Below are positions 5,424 to 5,706 of a stretch of 5,706 nt of DNA, in pieces. How positions within the stretch are numbered: position 1 is the first letter of the stretch; every line of letters begins with the position of its first letter. The translations under genes were made by a program, and so were the position numbers. Source of the stretch: Pseudomonadota bacterium (GTDB taxonomy: Bacteria; Pseudomonadota; Alphaproteobacteria; Rhizobiales; Rhizobiaceae); the NCBI GenBank assembly GCA_023387775.1, contig JAEWHN010000285.1:1-5706 (forward strand), read 5' to 3'. The notes under the pieces are model-generated. The model worked only from the letters and a program-made list of their open reading frames with translations. It ran no database searches and was not told where the DNA came from.

Positions 5424-5706
5424 ATGACGTCCATCGACGACTTCGCCCGCGATCTGGACTGGAACCTATTGAAGATATTCCACGAAATCGTGCAGGCTGG
5501 CGGGATAACCAGGGCATCCGACAAGACCCTCCTCAAGCAATCGGCGATAAGCCTTGCGTTGCAGCGCCTGGAAACCCGAATAGGCGTGATTCTGTGCAAG
5601 CGCGGCTCGGCCGGATTCGAGCTTACGCCCGAAGGAATGCTGCTGGCGGAACTTTGTGCGCCGATCATGCGGTCGGTGCGCGAAATCCCCAGCCTGGCCA
5701 ATGAGG
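5424..5706 (+). CDS. LysR-type transcriptional regulator, N-terminal DNA-binding part (partial at right edge)
   Basis: The frame from ATG 5424-5426 is open to the window end, giving 94 codons of a protein that would normally be about 300 residues. It shows the LysR winged helix-turn-helix. LDWNLLKIFHEIVQAGGITR (11-30) gives the first helices, and a recognition helix runs at about 39-50 (QSAISLALQRLE). The typical wing and linker follow: IGVILCKRG at 53-61 and the L-T-P-E-G block at 67-71, then the start of the long linker helix. In a normal full-length protein the missing part would be the effector-binding domain, so the inducer cannot be guessed. ATG 5424 is the only plausible start, because an in-frame TGA lies at 5406-5408. 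A weak AAGG (5410-5413) is 10 bases upstream. It is divergent from the antiporter, which suggests control of that gene and of itself. A long minus-strand open frame over it is a shadow. Confidence 0.88.
   Translation, partial: MTSIDDFARDLDWNLLKIFHEIVQAGGITRASDKTLLKQSAISLALQRLETRIGVILCKRGSAGFELTPEGMLLAELCAPIMRSVREIPSLANE

Noticed and set aside
5282..5701. 139-codon minus-strand open frame over the LysR-type start
   Set aside because: The plus strand encodes a clear LysR helix-turn-helix here. The opposite frame has no recognisable domain.

Overview
The window looks like ordinary chromosome from a high-GC alphaproteobacterium, most likely of the Rhizobiales (Mesorhizobium-like). This rests on the GC-rich codon use, the style of the encoded proteins and the mix of short exported hypotheticals with housekeeping metabolism. 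The taxonomic call is inference from composition and protein flavour, not from a marker gene. No mobile element, CRISPR array, tRNA or rRNA is visible.

Layout from left to right. Bases 1-997 (+) hold the last three quarters of thymidine phosphorylase (deoA), cut by the window edge. A 60-base convergent gap follows. A minus-strand series then occupies 1058-5091. Read in its own direction it runs: a Kef-type CPA2 cation:proton antiporter with a C-terminal NAD-binding RCK domain (5091-3409); a secreted four-cysteine protein resembling the allene-oxide-cyclase-like barrel family (3046-2492), closed by a good intrinsic terminator (2433-2409); a small lipoprotein (2287-1928); and a FabG/PhaB-like short-chain dehydrogenase/reductase (1771-1058). 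At 5424 the plus strand starts a LysR-type regulator whose N-terminal DNA-binding half runs off the right edge.

How the genes relate. The minus-strand genes are separated by gaps of 156 to 362 bases, with a terminator in one of them, so they look like separate transcription units rather than an operon. The clearest functional pairing is the LysR-type gene divergent from the antiporter. Their shared 332-base gap carries a cluster of ACTGC/GCAGT half-sites, including a near-palindrome and a 10-base near-repeat 34 bases away, around a plausible antiporter promoter. That is the usual geometry for a LysR regulator controlling its divergent neighbour, but it is inferred here.

I see no convincing undescribed multi-gene system. 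The points most worth a second look are the operator-like cluster in the divergent gap, a six-codon leader ORF with a Shine-Dalgarno sequence overlapping the reductase start, and the two uncharacterised exported proteins.
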